Below are positions 11,437 to 22,259 of a stretch of 64,000 nt of DNA, piece by piece. This stretch comes from Novosphingobium fluoreni. Its GTDB lineage: Bacteria; Pseudomonadota; Alphaproteobacteria; Sphingomonadales; Sphingomonadaceae. Position 1 is the first letter of the stretch; the number at the start of each line of letters is the position of its first letter. The DNA is taken from assembly GCF_014196615.1 (NCBI RefSeq), contig NZ_JACIDY010000002.1, forward strand, positions 434,001-498,000, written 5' to 3'. The notes beneath the pieces are model-generated. The model did no database searches and was not told the origin of the DNA. It saw only the letters and a program-made list of their open reading frames with translations. Made by a program: the position numbers and the translations under genes.

Positions 11437-11468
11437 CGGGCCGGGAGTGAAAGTTCCCGGCCCGTTTT
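11437..11468 (+). terminator. Intrinsic terminator after tsf
   Basis: CGGGCCGGGA (11437-11446) pairs perfectly with TCCCGGCCCG (11455-11464) over an 8-base loop and is followed directly by TTTT. It ends the rpsB-tsf unit and lies 27 bases before the end of the convergent lipoprotein gene. Confidence 0.85.
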
Positions 11469-11494
11469 GCGTTTCGGCGATAGGTAAAAAGACC

Positions 11495-11893
11495 CTAAAG
11501 ACCGCCCCTGAAGCGAAAGCCAAAGCGGTACGCCTGTGGCTTGATGCCGCCGTCTGCCGGACCGGGCCCGACGGTGACGAGTTCCAGCGTTCCATCGGCG
11601 ACAGCAATGGGCACGCCTTGCTTCAGCTCAGCGGTGTGGCTGCCACTACCCAAGTCGATTCGAACTTGTACGCGAACTTGCCCCGCCCAAACGCAGCGCA
11701 CCGACGGCGGGCAGCGACTGTCTTCCAGCAGCGCCAGCGGGGTAACGCGTGGCCCGTTCACGGAAGCGGTTTTGCCGATCGCTGCGTAAACCAGGCCCTC
11801 CGTCTGCTGCGAATCGTGGACGGGTTGCGGGTGGGGGACCGCACATCCGGTCATTGCCACCGCGCATGCGGGCAAGAGGAGCAACCTGAGCAT
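11495..11893 (-). CDS. Putative lipoprotein
   Basis: A 132-residue protein of unknown function. It starts MLRLLLLPACAVAMTGC, a short lipoprotein signal with the modified cysteine at residue 17. Two further cysteines in SRCPPSVRCVWAGQV recall a small extracellular beta domain with a disulphide. Longer frames exist to ATGs at 11926 and 12043; the one chosen puts the signal peptide first, though no clear ribosome binding site is seen for any. It is divergent from thiE. Confidence 0.65.
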   Translation of the reverse strand: MLRLLLLPACAVAMTGCAVPHPQPVHDSQQTEGLVYAAIGKTASVNGPRVTPLALLEDSRCPPSVRCVWAGQVRVQVRIDLGSGSHTAELKQGVPIAVADGTLELVTVGPGPADGGIKPQAYRFGFRFRGGL

Positions 11894-11970
11894 CGGGAGA
11901 TACAAGCCTGTTGATGCTGAATGCATTCCGAATGCTTGGCGCGGTCGAGACTGCGCGCTAGGGCGCAACC

Positions 11971-12618
11971 ATGTCCGATAACGAAGCAACATTACCTGAT
12001 TGTCAGCTGTACCTGATCTCGCCTCTCGACGTAACGGGATCATTTCCGGAGCGGCTGACGCGCGCGCTGGAGGCAGCGCCAGTCGCCGCCTTTCAACTCC
12101 GCCTGAAGGACATCGACCAGCATGAAATCGCTCGCCTGGCTGAGCCGCTTCAGCGGATTTGTGCTGATCGCGATGTTGCGTTCATCGTCAACGATTCGAT
12201 CAGCCTCGCCAAGCGAATCGGCGCAGACGGCGTGCACTTGGGGCAGGGCGATGGCGATCCGGTGGAAGCCCGCAAGATACTAGGGCGCGGCGCCCAGATC
12301 GGCGTGACGTGTCATGACAGCCGTCACCTGGCGATGGAGGCTGGCGAGGCAGGCGCCGACTACGTTGCGTTCGGTGCCTTTTTCCCCACGGTAACAAAGG
12401 CGGTGGAGCATCAGGCTGCGCCAGACCTGCTTTCCTGGTGGCAAAGCCTGTTCGAACTGCCCTGTGTCGCGATCGGGGGCATCACGGCTGAAAACTGCGC
12501 TCCCCTGGTGCGGGCGGGCGCGGACTTCCTTGCGGTGAGTGGGGCCGTCTGGCGGGACGACGAAGCGGCGGCGGTGACGGGGCTTCATGAAGCGATTGCC
12601 AACGCCCGGTTGGCCTGA
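11971..12618 (+). CDS. thiE: Thiamine phosphate synthase
   Basis: Joins the hydroxymethylpyrimidine and thiazole phosphates to make thiamine phosphate. The 215-residue TIM barrel shows QLRLKD (pyrophosphate/substrate site), FIVNDSISLAKRIGADGVHLGQGD, GVTCHDSRH and the C-terminal phosphate-binding CVAIGGITAENC. The region at residues 128-140, where many family members read GPiFpTxTK, reads GAFFPTVTKAVEH, close to the family. No other thi gene is nearby. Confidence 0.9.
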   Translation: MSDNEATLPDCQLYLISPLDVTGSFPERLTRALEAAPVAAFQLRLKDIDQHEIARLAEPLQRICADRDVAFIVNDSISLAKRIGADGVHLGQGDGDPVEARKILGRGAQIGVTCHDSRHLAMEAGEAGADYVAFGAFFPTVTKAVEHQAAPDLLSWWQSLFELPCVAIGGITAENCAPLVRAGADFLAVSGAVWRDDEAAAVTGLHEAIANARLA

Positions 12619-12762
12619 CCATGATTCCAAAGCCATACCAGGCGGTACGACAAAATAAAATCATCCCCAAATACGCGATAAGCCGTTTGCCTGGTGCTGT
12701 TTTTAGTCTTGTGCGCCACGCGCTCCCGACCGAAAGATAATACTCGGTACAATAGAGAGCGC

Positions 12763-12784
12763 AGTCGAGCTGGGGGGCTCGAGT
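12763..12784. promoter_or_regulatory. Inverted repeat upstream of the tethered HTH gene
   Basis: TCGAGC (12765-12770) and GCTCGA (12777-12782) form a perfect 6-base inverted repeat around a six-base G-rich spacer, 18 bases before the start codon at 12802. A TACAAT-like -10 lies just upstream near 12748. It is a candidate operator for the HTH protein or another dimeric regulator. Confidence 0.3.
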
Positions 12785-12801
12785 GCGGGGGTAGTCGGCT
12801 T

Positions 12802-13281
12802 ATGAACAACTTGGACACGCATCCCACGGGTGACGACGTAGCTTGCCCTTATGCAAAAGTTCTTGTTGGCCTGACCAAAAAGCAGCACGAAGTTTTCGAA
12901 TTGCTGGCAGAAAATCGCACTAGCAAAGAGATCGCGTGGCGACTGGGTGTGACTGAGGGGGCCATCACTCAGCGCATTGAGGCGGTTCGTAGCCAGACGG
13001 GTTTCCCGCCGCGTGCTGATCTGGCTCGGGCTTACGCTCGGCTTCGCGCGTCTGAAGCATTTGCGGTCGTCAAGGAACCGGAGGTCACCCCCTTCGCCTT
13101 TCGCCCGGCATGCACCTGCGGTGGTCGAGGGGCTTCGGGGCTAAGTGCTACTGCCCTGCCATTGTCGGGCTTCGATAACGGTCTCAGGCGTTTTGCAGCC
13201 ATGATCGCCATAGCGGTTGGCCTTCTCGTGGCGGCTTTGGTGGCGTTGAGTGTGGCGCAAACTCTGTCTGACTTTCTCTAA
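12802..13281 (+). CDS. Membrane-tethered LuxR-type HTH regulator
   Basis: The 159-residue protein has a GerE/LuxR-like helix-turn-helix at about residues 24-82 (LTKKQHEVFELLAENRTSKEIAWRLGV...) and a single C-terminal membrane helix at about 132-153 (AAMIAIAVGLLVAALVALSVA), with only six residues after it. This is a tail-anchored DNA-binding protein. A Cys-Thr-Cys pair (104-106) lies in the linker and could bind metal or sense redox state. There is no receiver domain. ATG at 12802 is chosen because the longer frame adds a low-complexity leader. A small membrane protein gene follows 39 bases downstream and is a likely partner. Confidence 0.75.
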   Translation: MNNLDTHPTGDDVACPYAKVLVGLTKKQHEVFELLAENRTSKEIAWRLGVTEGAITQRIEAVRSQTGFPPRADLARAYARLRASEAFAVVKEPEVTPFAFRPACTCGGRGASGLSATALPLSGFDNGLRRFAAMIAIAVGLLVAALVALSVAQTLSDFL

Positions 13282-13320
13282 AAGCCCCCCGCTCCTCCTT
13301 CTTCTGAAACGGAAATTTCG

Positions 13321-13749
13321 ATGCTCGGTATTGCGAGGGTGGCCGCCCTTGGGATTCTGTGGGCCATCACGGTCGTCCAAGGCAGCAAGCGGGACCGGGC
13401 GATAGCCTCGGTTTTTGTGATCGCGACCTTGCTCGAGGATGCGGTGCCTGATGCGAATGGCCCTGGCATGTGGCGCGATCTGCCCGTCATGATCGAGATG
13501 ATCGAGATGATTGCGCTCTCGGCGCTCGCGATCATCAGCGACCGTCAATACCCGCTGTGGATCGGCGGTGGTCAGATCATCGTGGTGATCTTTGAGGCGA
13601 TCTCGACGGTGTCTATTGGCAGTTGGGAGGCAGCTTGCAGGATGATCGTGGAGTGGGGTCATGGGGTTCAATTTGCGGCACTGGCGGTCGGTGTCGTCGT
13701 CACGTGGAAGCGCAAGAGGTCGATGACGTTGCGCACCGGCCAGGCATGA
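13321..13749 (+). CDS. Small multi-pass membrane protein
   Basis: A 142-residue protein of unknown function with about four hydrophobic segments (near residues 3-20, 27-38, 58-74 and 80-125) and a basic C-terminus (KRKRSMTLRTGQA). A 9-base tandem repeat encodes MIEMIEMI at the second segment pair. It follows the tethered HTH gene on the same strand, suggesting that the two work together, for example as sensor and regulator. That link rests only on position. Confidence 0.6.
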   Translation: MLGIARVAALGILWAITVVQGSKRDRAIASVFVIATLLEDAVPDANGPGMWRDLPVMIEMIEMIALSALAIISDRQYPLWIGGGQIIVVIFEAISTVSIGSWEAACRMIVEWGHGVQFAALAVGVVVTWKRKRSMTLRTGQA

Positions 13750-13945
13750 ACCGTTTTTGGCGTCCATTGGGGCGGCATCCCGTATCCCACCAACCATTGG
13801 TGCTCTTGGCCAGGCGTGTGTCCAACGCTCAAGGTTGCCCGGATTTAGCCGCTATGCCTGATCAGCGACTTGCCGGGAAAGAACGCAGGCAACGTATCAG
13901 CAACTTCACTTGGCGTTCAGCGCGACGCTGGCTATAGACCCCGCC

Positions 13946-14740
13946 ATGCTCGAAAGATCGCGTTTGAAGCCCGTCGTGTTCGCTATCGCCACCGGAGCGA
14001 TGATCCTGACCGCGGGTTGCGCCGGTCGTGGTGGCGGCAAGAAGGACACCGCCTACGTCGCGCGCGATGTCGACACGCTATACGCTGCGGCACAGAACCG
14101 GCTTGAGCGCGGGCAGACCAAGCAGGCCGCCGCCTTGTTCGATGAGGTTGAGCGCCAGCATCCCTACTCGCCGTGGGCCCGCCGCGCCCAGCTGATGAGC
14201 GCGTTCAGTTATTACGTCGCGCGTGATTACAACAAGGCGGTACAGTCCGCGCAGCGCTTCCTGTCGATCCATCCCGGCAACAAGGATGCACCTTACGCCT
14301 ACTACCTGATCGCCGTATCCTATTACGAGCAGATCAGCGACGTGACGCGTGACCAGAAGATCACCCAGCAGTCAAAGCAGGCGCTGACCGATGTCATCCG
14401 CCGCTATCCGACCACCAGCTTTGCGGCCGATGCCAAGATCAAGCTCGACCTTGTGAACGATCACCTTGCGGGCAAAGAGATGACGATCGGACGTTATTAC
14501 GAACGCAGTGGCAAGTGGCTGGCCGCAACGCTGCGCTTCCGCAATGTCGTGGATAATTATCAGACCACCAGTCACGCGCCCGAAGCGCTGTACCGACTGG
14601 TGGAGGGTTATCTGGCGCTGGGCGTGGATGACGAAGCGCAGAAAGCTGCGGCCGTGCTGCAGAACAATTATCCCGGAAGCGAGTGGTACGCGCGCGCGTA
14701 CAAGCTGATCAGCAAGCACGCTCCTGAAGCCGTCGCCTGA
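13946..14740 (+). CDS. bamD: Outer membrane protein assembly factor BamD
   Basis: Lipoprotein of the BAM complex that inserts beta-barrel proteins into the outer membrane. The 264-residue protein begins with a lipoprotein signal ending LTAGC (Cys at about residue 24) and continues with tetratricopeptide-like repeats: LYAAAQNRLERGQTKQAAAL, YSPWARRAQLMSAFSYY, and later YRLVEGYLALGVDDEAQKAA. ATG at 13946 gives the correct signal peptide; the extended frame needs a TTG. In many alphaproteobacteria bamD is followed by recN and ligA; here another module intervenes. Confidence 0.95.
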   Translation: MLERSRLKPVVFAIATGAMILTAGCAGRGGGKKDTAYVARDVDTLYAAAQNRLERGQTKQAAALFDEVERQHPYSPWARRAQLMSAFSYYVARDYNKAVQSAQRFLSIHPGNKDAPYAYYLIAVSYYEQISDVTRDQKITQQSKQALTDVIRRYPTTSFAADAKIKLDLVNDHLAGKEMTIGRYYERSGKWLAATLRFRNVVDNYQTTSHAPEALYRLVEGYLALGVDDEAQKAAAVLQNNYPGSEWYARAYKLISKHAPEAVA

Positions 14741-14805
14741 AGTTTACCAAGGCGTTCTAGCTACGAAGTTGACATTGCGGCAGCGCCGGGGTTCAGTCCC
14801 AGGCG

Positions 14806-15270
14806 ATGCTATCGCAGAAGACCCGCTACACCATTCGTGCGCTTCAGCACTTGTCCGATCGCTACAAGCAGGGAGGGCCGGTCCGGCTGGACGAGATCGC
14901 CGCCGCCCAGAACATTCCGCGAAAGTTCCTGACGGTTATCCTGTCCGAACTGGTGCGCGAAGGCATTGTTATATCCCACCGTGGCCGGGCAGGGGGCTAT
15001 GAACTGGCTTTGCCGCCGGTCGATATCCGTTACGGTGATATCATTCGAATCACGCGCGGTAGCCTGGCGCTGGTACCCTGCGCCAGTCGGAACGCGCACG
15101 AGACCTGCGCGAATTGCCTGCCCGAGGTGGAGTGCCGCCTGCGTGGGTTGATGCTTTTGCTTCGCGACGAGATGGCGCAGATGCTGGACCGCATGACTCT
15201 CGCCGATCCTATCGCATTGGAGCCCCCATTCGATGGCGAGCCCGAAGCATCGGCGGCAATAGCCGAGTAA
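14806..15270 (+). CDS. Rrf2-family transcriptional regulator with four cysteines
   Basis: The 154-residue protein has an Rrf2 winged HTH: LSQKTRYTIRALQHL, IAAAQNIPRKFLTVILSEL, and the wing SHRGRAGGYELA. Rrf2 proteins respond to Fe-S, iron, NO, redox state or cysteine metabolites. Cysteines at residues 92, 101, 104 and 110 (C-X8-C-X2-C-X5-C) lie where IscR, RirA and NsrR hold their cluster ligands, so an Fe-S cluster or thiol switch is likely; the spacing matches none of these exactly. It precedes a DUF2292 gene and a TonB receptor. DUF2292 association suggests sulphur-source control, which is inference. Confidence 0.85.
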   Translation: MLSQKTRYTIRALQHLSDRYKQGGPVRLDEIAAAQNIPRKFLTVILSELVREGIVISHRGRAGGYELALPPVDIRYGDIIRITRGSLALVPCASRNAHETCANCLPEVECRLRGLMLLLRDEMAQMLDRMTLADPIALEPPFDGEPEASAAIAE

Positions 15271-15332
15271 AACTCTACCGATCAGGTTGGCTCAACAAAG
15301 TTTCGCTTTACCGCAGACAATCTTTCCCTCTC

Positions 15333-15360
15333 TTGTCTATCCTCATGGTAGAGATATTAG
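15333..15360 (+). promoter_or_regulatory. Sigma-70-type promoter with candidate Rrf2 operator
   Basis: TTGTCT (15333-15338) and TATTAG (15355-15360), 16 bases apart, form a plausible promoter 25 bases before the DUF2292 start. GGTAGAG (15347-15353) lies inside the spacer. Its exact reverse complement CTCTACC occurs at 15273-15279, just after the Rrf2 stop codon. Two such sites at a promoter next to a regulator gene suggest an operator. The repeat is observed; binding is inferred. Confidence 0.45.
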
Positions 15361-15384
15361 TCGTCAGCGAAGAAGGAGCTGACG

Positions 15385-15567
15385 ATGGGCAACGCCACTT
15401 TAACGCACGATCAAAATGAGCAGACGCAGCGAATCGCACCGATCGCCGCGCCTTTGTCGGCCGTGGCCGAGGCGCTTGGCAGACTGCGCTATGGGGCGGT
15501 CCATTTGACCGTGCATGACGGCCGGGTGGTTCAGCTCGACGTGACGGAGCGTCAACGCTTCACGTGA
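15385..15567 (+). CDS. DUF2292 (YezD-like) small protein
   Basis: The 60-residue protein ends in the YezD/DUF2292 signature: EALGRLRYGAVHLTVHDGRVVQLDVTE. Members are short, soluble and often found beside sulphate or sulphonate assimilation genes; biochemical function is unknown. AAGGAG lies six bases before the ATG at 15385. It sits between the Rrf2 gene and a TonB receptor gene, all on one strand, and is probably the first gene under the promoter at 15333-15360. Confidence 0.75.
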   Translation: MGNATLTHDQNEQTQRIAPIAAPLSAVAEALGRLRYGAVHLTVHDGRVVQLDVTERQRFT

Positions 15568-15672
15568 TCGAGGCGGCGGGGGCCGCTCTTTCAGACAACA
15601 TTTAAAATCAAACCAGGTGGGGGGCCGGGGGCAAGTTCCGGCAGCTGCCAATTTCCTACGAGGGATTTGGAA

Positions 15673-18189
15673 ATGAACGCGTTCGTCCGTATCAGTCTTA
15701 TCGCATCGACCGCCTTGGTCGCGCCGACATACGCTGTAGCTGCGGAAGCGCCGGCAGCAGCGGCGGCCGCAGCCGAACAGCCCGCCGCCGGCGTGGAAAA
15801 CTCCTCCCCGCGGACCACTTCGGGCGATGTCATTATCGTGACGGCGCGCCGTCGCCAGGAAACCGCGCAGGCCGTGCCGCTGGCGATCTCGGTTATCCGA
15901 GGTGACAGCATCGAGGCTACCGGCAACTTCAACGTGGTGAAGCTGCAGCAGCTGGCACCGACGTTGCAGGTCTATACCTCCAACCCGCGCAACACGTCGG
16001 TCAATATTCGCGGCCTTGGCGTTCCGTTCGGCTTGACCAGTGACGGGTTCGAGCAGGGCGTGGGCATCTACGTCGACGACGTTTACAATTCACGCGTCGC
16101 CGCCGCCACGTTCGATTTCCTGGACGTAGCGCAAGTCGAGGTTCTGCGCGGCCCGCAAGGTACGCTTTACGGCAAGAACACGACCGCCGGCGCGATCAAC
16201 ATCACGACCAACCAGCCCACGTTCGATTTCGAAGGCCGGGCGGAAGTCAGCCTGGGCAATCTGCAATATCGCCAAGCGAAGGCGGCTGTCTCCGGGCCGC
16301 TGACGGATCAGGTCGCCGTACGCCTCGCCGTCGCCAGCACTAGCCGTCGCGGCATCTACTTCAACACGGCGACTGACCGCTACATCAACGAGCAGGACAA
16401 TCTGGGCCTTCGCGGGCAGGTCCTGGTGAAGCCCACGGACAACTTGAGCATCACCTTCTCGGGTGACTACAGCCGCCAGAACCCCGAATGCTGCGGCACC
16501 GTTTTCGTGCGTGTCGGTCGTACCCAGCGTGCGCTGAACCGCCAGTATGACGCGCTGGTAGCATCGATCAACACGGCCCGGCGCGCCCAGGGTCTGCCTG
16601 ATTACGCCGTGCCCAGCCGCAATCCGTATGACCGTCTGACCGATCTGGACAGCAGCCTCAACGCGGGCAACAAGATCGGCGGCGCTTCTGCTCGCATCAA
16701 GTGGGATGTGGGCGGCGGTACGCTGACCTCGGTCACCGCATGGCGCTTCTGGGACTGGAAGCCCGAGAACGACCGCGATTTCACCGGTCTCTCGATCGTG
16801 TCGAAGTCTCAGAACCCTTCGCAGCAGGACCAGTACAGTCAGGAGTTCCGCTACAACTATTCGAGCGATCGGTTCGACGTGGTGCTGGGCCTGTTCGGGT
16901 TCAAGCAGCGGATCGACACGCAGGGTACCGAGCAACAGGGTACGGATGCCGCGCGCTGGAGCCTTGCGCCATCGGCCAACCCGCTCGCTCCGGTCAACAA
17001 TCCGTCCAGCCTGGCGGGACTGACCGCGACCAACACGCAATTCCTCAAGAGCACCAGTGCCGCTCTGTTCGGCCAGGTTGCCTGGAAGGCGACCGACGCG
17101 CTGACGATCCAGCCTGGCTTGCGCCTGAACTACGACAAGAAGTCCGGCTTTTATCAACGCGTCGTCACGGATGCGCAGGGGCGTTCGCTGAGCTGTACCC
17201 CCGTGCCTACCGCCGGCACCATTGCGGGAACAACGACCCAGTGCGGCGTGTATCAGCCGCAGCAGACCTCGCCCTCCGACAGCGCGTGGAACCTGACTTA
17301 CGACCTGAACATCAACTACAAGCTGGCGCGCGATGTGCTGGCCTATGCGACCTACGCCAAGAGCTTCAAGACGCTGGGCATCAATCAGAATGGCCTGCCG
17401 CTGAACGCGGACAATACCGTCAATCTGGACGCCAGCACCGTGAAGCCCGAATCGGTGAACCACTTCGAAGTGGGCCTGAAAACCCAGTTCTGGAACCGCC
17501 GCGCCACTTTCAACGTCACTGCCTTCCGCACCGAGATCAAGAACTTCCAGGCGACCGTGAACGGCGGCCAGTTCGGCACCGTTCGTGGCTACCTCGCCAA
17601 TGCGGAAAAGGTGCGCTCGCAAGGTATCGAGGCGGACTTCAAGGTGCGCACCAGCGAACGGTTCACCGCCTACACGAACGCGGCCTATACGGACGCCAAG
17701 TACAAGAAGTTCACCAACGCGCCGTGCCCGCCGGAGCTTTCGGGTGGCACCTTCGTAGCGGCTAACGGCAGCCAGCAGCCCGGCCCGGCCGGTGTGCCCG
17801 GATCGCTCAGCCCGCGCGCCTGCGACATTTCGGGCCAGGGCCTGCCTGGCGTTTCCAAGTGGGCTTTCTCCTACGGTGCAGAAGCGAACGCACCGGTCGA
17901 ACTGCTAGGCAAGGACGGGCAACTCTACTTCGGCGTGGACGGCAACTACCGCTCTAAGTGGAATTCCAACGCCTCGCCTTCGATCTATACCCAGGTGAAG
18001 GGTTATGCCCTGACCAATTTCCGCGCGGGTTTCCGGGGTGACAATTTCGATGTCTTCGGCTGGGTCCGCAACGCTTTTGATGTGAACTACATGGACTTGC
18101 TGCAAGTTGCGCCGGGCAACGTGGGCTTGATCGCCGGTCAGCCGGGTGATCCGCGCACCTGGGGCGGCACAATCAAGTATAATTTCTGA
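15673..18189 (+). CDS. TonB-dependent outer membrane receptor
   Basis: An 838-residue outer membrane transporter. It has a signal peptide (to about residue 26, AVAAEAPA), a TonB-box-like segment (DVIIVTARRRQ), a plug domain with VNIRGLGVP, GVGIYVDDVY and VEVLRGPQGTLYGKNTTAGAIN, and a beta-barrel ending in the terminal phenylalanine of GGTIKYNF. The ATG at 15673 is preceded by GAGGGA. The substrate cannot be read from sequence. With a DUF2292 gene and an Rrf2 regulator upstream, uptake of a sulphur compound or an iron-related ligand is a reasonable guess. An intrinsic terminator follows. Confidence 0.95.
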   Translation: MNAFVRISLIASTALVAPTYAVAAEAPAAAAAAAEQPAAGVENSSPRTTSGDVIIVTARRRQETAQAVPLAISVIRGDSIEATGNFNVVKLQQLAPTLQVYTSNPRNTSVNIRGLGVPFGLTSDGFEQGVGIYVDDVYNSRVAAATFDFLDVAQVEVLRGPQGTLYGKNTTAGAINITTNQPTFDFEGRAEVSLGNLQYRQAKAAVSGPLTDQVAVRLAVASTSRRGIYFNTATDRYINEQDNLGLRGQVLVKPTDNLSITFSGDYSRQNPECCGTVFVRVGRTQRALNRQYDALVASINTARRAQGLPDYAVPSRNPYDRLTDLDSSLNAGNKIGGASARIKWDVGGGTLTSVTAWRFWDWKPENDRDFTGLSIVSKSQNPSQQDQYSQEFRYNYSSDRFDVVLGLFGFKQRIDTQGTEQQGTDAARWSLAPSANPLAPVNNPSSLAGLTATNTQFLKSTSAALFGQVAWKATDALTIQPGLRLNYDKKSGFYQRVVTDAQGRSLSCTPVPTAGTIAGTTTQCGVYQPQQTSPSDSAWNLTYDLNINYKLARDVLAYATYAKSFKTLGINQNGLPLNADNTVNLDASTVKPESVNHFEVGLKTQFWNRRATFNVTAFRTEIKNFQATVNGGQFGTVRGYLANAEKVRSQGIEADFKVRTSERFTAYTNAAYTDAKYKKFTNAPCPPELSGGTFVAANGSQQPGPAGVPGSLSPRACDISGQGLPGVSKWAFSYGAEANAPVELLGKDGQLYFGVDGNYRSKWNSNASPSIYTQVKGYALTNFRAGFRGDNFDVFGWVRNAFDVNYMDLLQVAPGNVGLIAGQPGDPRTWGGTIKYNF

Positions 18190-18253
18190 TCGGGGGATTG
18201 CTCATTTCGGCCTTTCCCGTGTGTTCACCGTTACTTGGTAGAAGGCTCGTCGT

Positions 18254-18278
18254 CGCGGCGGAATGCGCCGCGATTTTT
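18254..18278 (+). terminator. Intrinsic terminator after the TonB receptor gene
   Basis: CGCGGCG (18254-18260) pairs perfectly with CGCCGCG (18266-18272) over a five-base loop and is followed by ATTTTT. It separates the receptor gene from recN. Confidence 0.8.
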
Positions 18279-18398
18279 GCAGCAAATGATAAGTTGAGAC
18301 GTTATAGATAAGTGTTCCGACCGCGCTTCCCCCTTGCCGCGGTTCGGAGACAAGCCGGGTGACGCGTGGCTTGCACCGCGCTAGAACGCGAAGCGAAC

Positions 18399-20063
18399 AT
18401 GCTCACCCGGCTTTCCATCCGTAACATCGTCCTGATCGAGGCGCTTGATCTTGAGTTCGCGCGCGGGCTCGGTGTGCTTACGGGTGAGACTGGCGCAGGT
18501 AAGTCGATCCTGCTGGATGCTTTGGGCCTTGTTCTGGGCAACCGGGCGGATAGTGGCCTGGTGCGCAGTGGCGCGGATCGGGCAAGCGTTACCGCCAGCT
18601 TTGAATTCGCGCGATGGCCGATCCCGCTCGACCGCGCCTTGACCGAGGCCGAGATCGAGGTGGAGCCCGGCGAACCCCTGATCCTCAAGCGGCAATTGCG
18701 GGCGGACGGGGGCAGCAAGGCGTTCATCAACGACCAGCCCGTAGGTGTTGCGCTGCTGCGCGAGATCGCGCCGGCCTTGGTCGAGATCCACGGCCAGCAC
18801 GACGATCGCGGCCTGGTCAACGCTCGCGGCCACCGTGATTTGCTGGACCGATTCGCTGCCGGTGATGGCGAGGCTGTCACCGCGGCATGGCGCACCTGGC
18901 GCGATGCCCGAGACCAGCTTGAGGCTCTGCGCGTGCAAGTCGATCAGGCCGCGCAGGACCGCGACTTGCTGACCGCCTATGTCGAGGAATTGACGGCCCT
19001 CGCACCCGAAGCGGGTGAAGAGGAGGAACTCGCGCTGGTCCGCGCCACGATGCAAAAGGGTGAAAAGCTGGCCGAGGACATGGCCGACCTTGCGCACCTG
19101 TTCCATGGTTCCGATTCCGCGCTGGCATCTTTGCGAACGGCGGCGCGCCGTTTGGATCGGATTGCCGCCGAGCATCCGCTGCTCGAGGAAGCCTTGGCGG
19201 CACTGGACCGCGCCGTGATCGAGGCGGACGATGCCGAGGATAAGGTGCGCGCCGCGTCCGATGCCCTGCTGTTCGACCCGGCAGAGCTTGATCGGATCGA
19301 GACACGCCTGTTCGAACTACGCGCTGCGGCGCGCAAGCACGGCTGCGCGCCTGATGCGCTCTCTGCGAAGCTGGACGAAATGCGCGCCACGCTGGATGCG
19401 ATCGAGGGGGGCAGTGAGGAGCTTACTCGGCTGCAAAAGGCGGCGGCGGCGGCGGGCGTTGTCTATCGCCAGCGCGCCGAGGCTTTGCACGCCCAGCGCG
19501 TCGATGCCGCCGTTCGACTGGACAAGGCGGTTGCGGCGGAATTGGCCCCGCTCAAACTGGATGCCGCGCGCTTCCGGACAGCGGTAACCATCCTGCCGGA
19601 TGAGCGCTGGGGCGCGCATGGCATGGACGCAGTGGAGTTCCTGATCAGTACCAATCCCGGTGCGCCGTTCGCCCCGCTCGCCAAGATCGCCAGCGGTGGT
19701 GAGCTGTCCCGCTTCATCCTCGCGCTCAAGGTAGCGTTGGCGGAAGAGGGCGGCGCGGCGACGGTGATCTTTGATGAAATCGATAGGGGCGTCGGCGGTG
19801 CGGTAGCCAGTGCGATCGGTGAGCGGCTGGCCCGGCTCGCCTCGGCCGGACAATTGCTCGCCGTCACCCACAGCCCGCAAGTCGCGGCACGGGGCGACCG
19901 GCACTACATGATCGCCAAGTCCAGTGAGGGCACCGTAACGCGCACGTCCGTGACGCTGCTCGATGAGGGGCAGCGCAAGGAAGAGATCGCCCGCATGCTT
20001 TCCGGCGCGGAGGTGACCGATGAGGCCCGGGCGCAGGCGGATCGGTTGTTGGAGCGGGCCTGA
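18399..20063 (+). CDS. recN: DNA repair protein RecN
   Basis: SMC-like ATPase acting in double-strand break repair. The 554-residue protein has an N-terminal Walker A (GVLTGETGAGKSILLDALGL, residues about 28-47), long coiled-coil regions in the middle, the ABC signature IASGGELSRFILALK and Walker B TVIFDEIDRGVGG, and the His-switch region LLAVTHSPQVAA. The start at 18399 gives the conserved MLTRLSIRNIVLIE opening. ligA follows 48 bases downstream, so the pair is probably co-transcribed. Confidence 0.97.
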   Translation: MLTRLSIRNIVLIEALDLEFARGLGVLTGETGAGKSILLDALGLVLGNRADSGLVRSGADRASVTASFEFARWPIPLDRALTEAEIEVEPGEPLILKRQLRADGGSKAFINDQPVGVALLREIAPALVEIHGQHDDRGLVNARGHRDLLDRFAAGDGEAVTAAWRTWRDARDQLEALRVQVDQAAQDRDLLTAYVEELTALAPEAGEEEELALVRATMQKGEKLAEDMADLAHLFHGSDSALASLRTAARRLDRIAAEHPLLEEALAALDRAVIEADDAEDKVRAASDALLFDPAELDRIETRLFELRAAARKHGCAPDALSAKLDEMRATLDAIEGGSEELTRLQKAAAAAGVVYRQRAEALHAQRVDAAVRLDKAVAAELAPLKLDAARFRTAVTILPDERWGAHGMDAVEFLISTNPGAPFAPLAKIASGGELSRFILALKVALAEEGGAATVIFDEIDRGVGGAVASAIGERLARLASAGQLLAVTHSPQVAARGDRHYMIAKSSEGTVTRTSVTLLDEGQRKEEIARMLSGAEVTDEARAQADRLLERA

Positions 20064-22256
<2,193 letters not shown>

Positions 22257-22259
22257 GGC

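Noticed and set aside
13488..13512. Short tandem repeat encoding MIEMIEMI
   Set aside because: Two and a half copies of nine bases inside a coding frame; too short to call a repeat element.
16090..17622. 510-codon minus-strand frame opposite the TonB receptor
   Set aside because: Antisense shadow of a clearly real gene, with no domain and no ribosome binding site.
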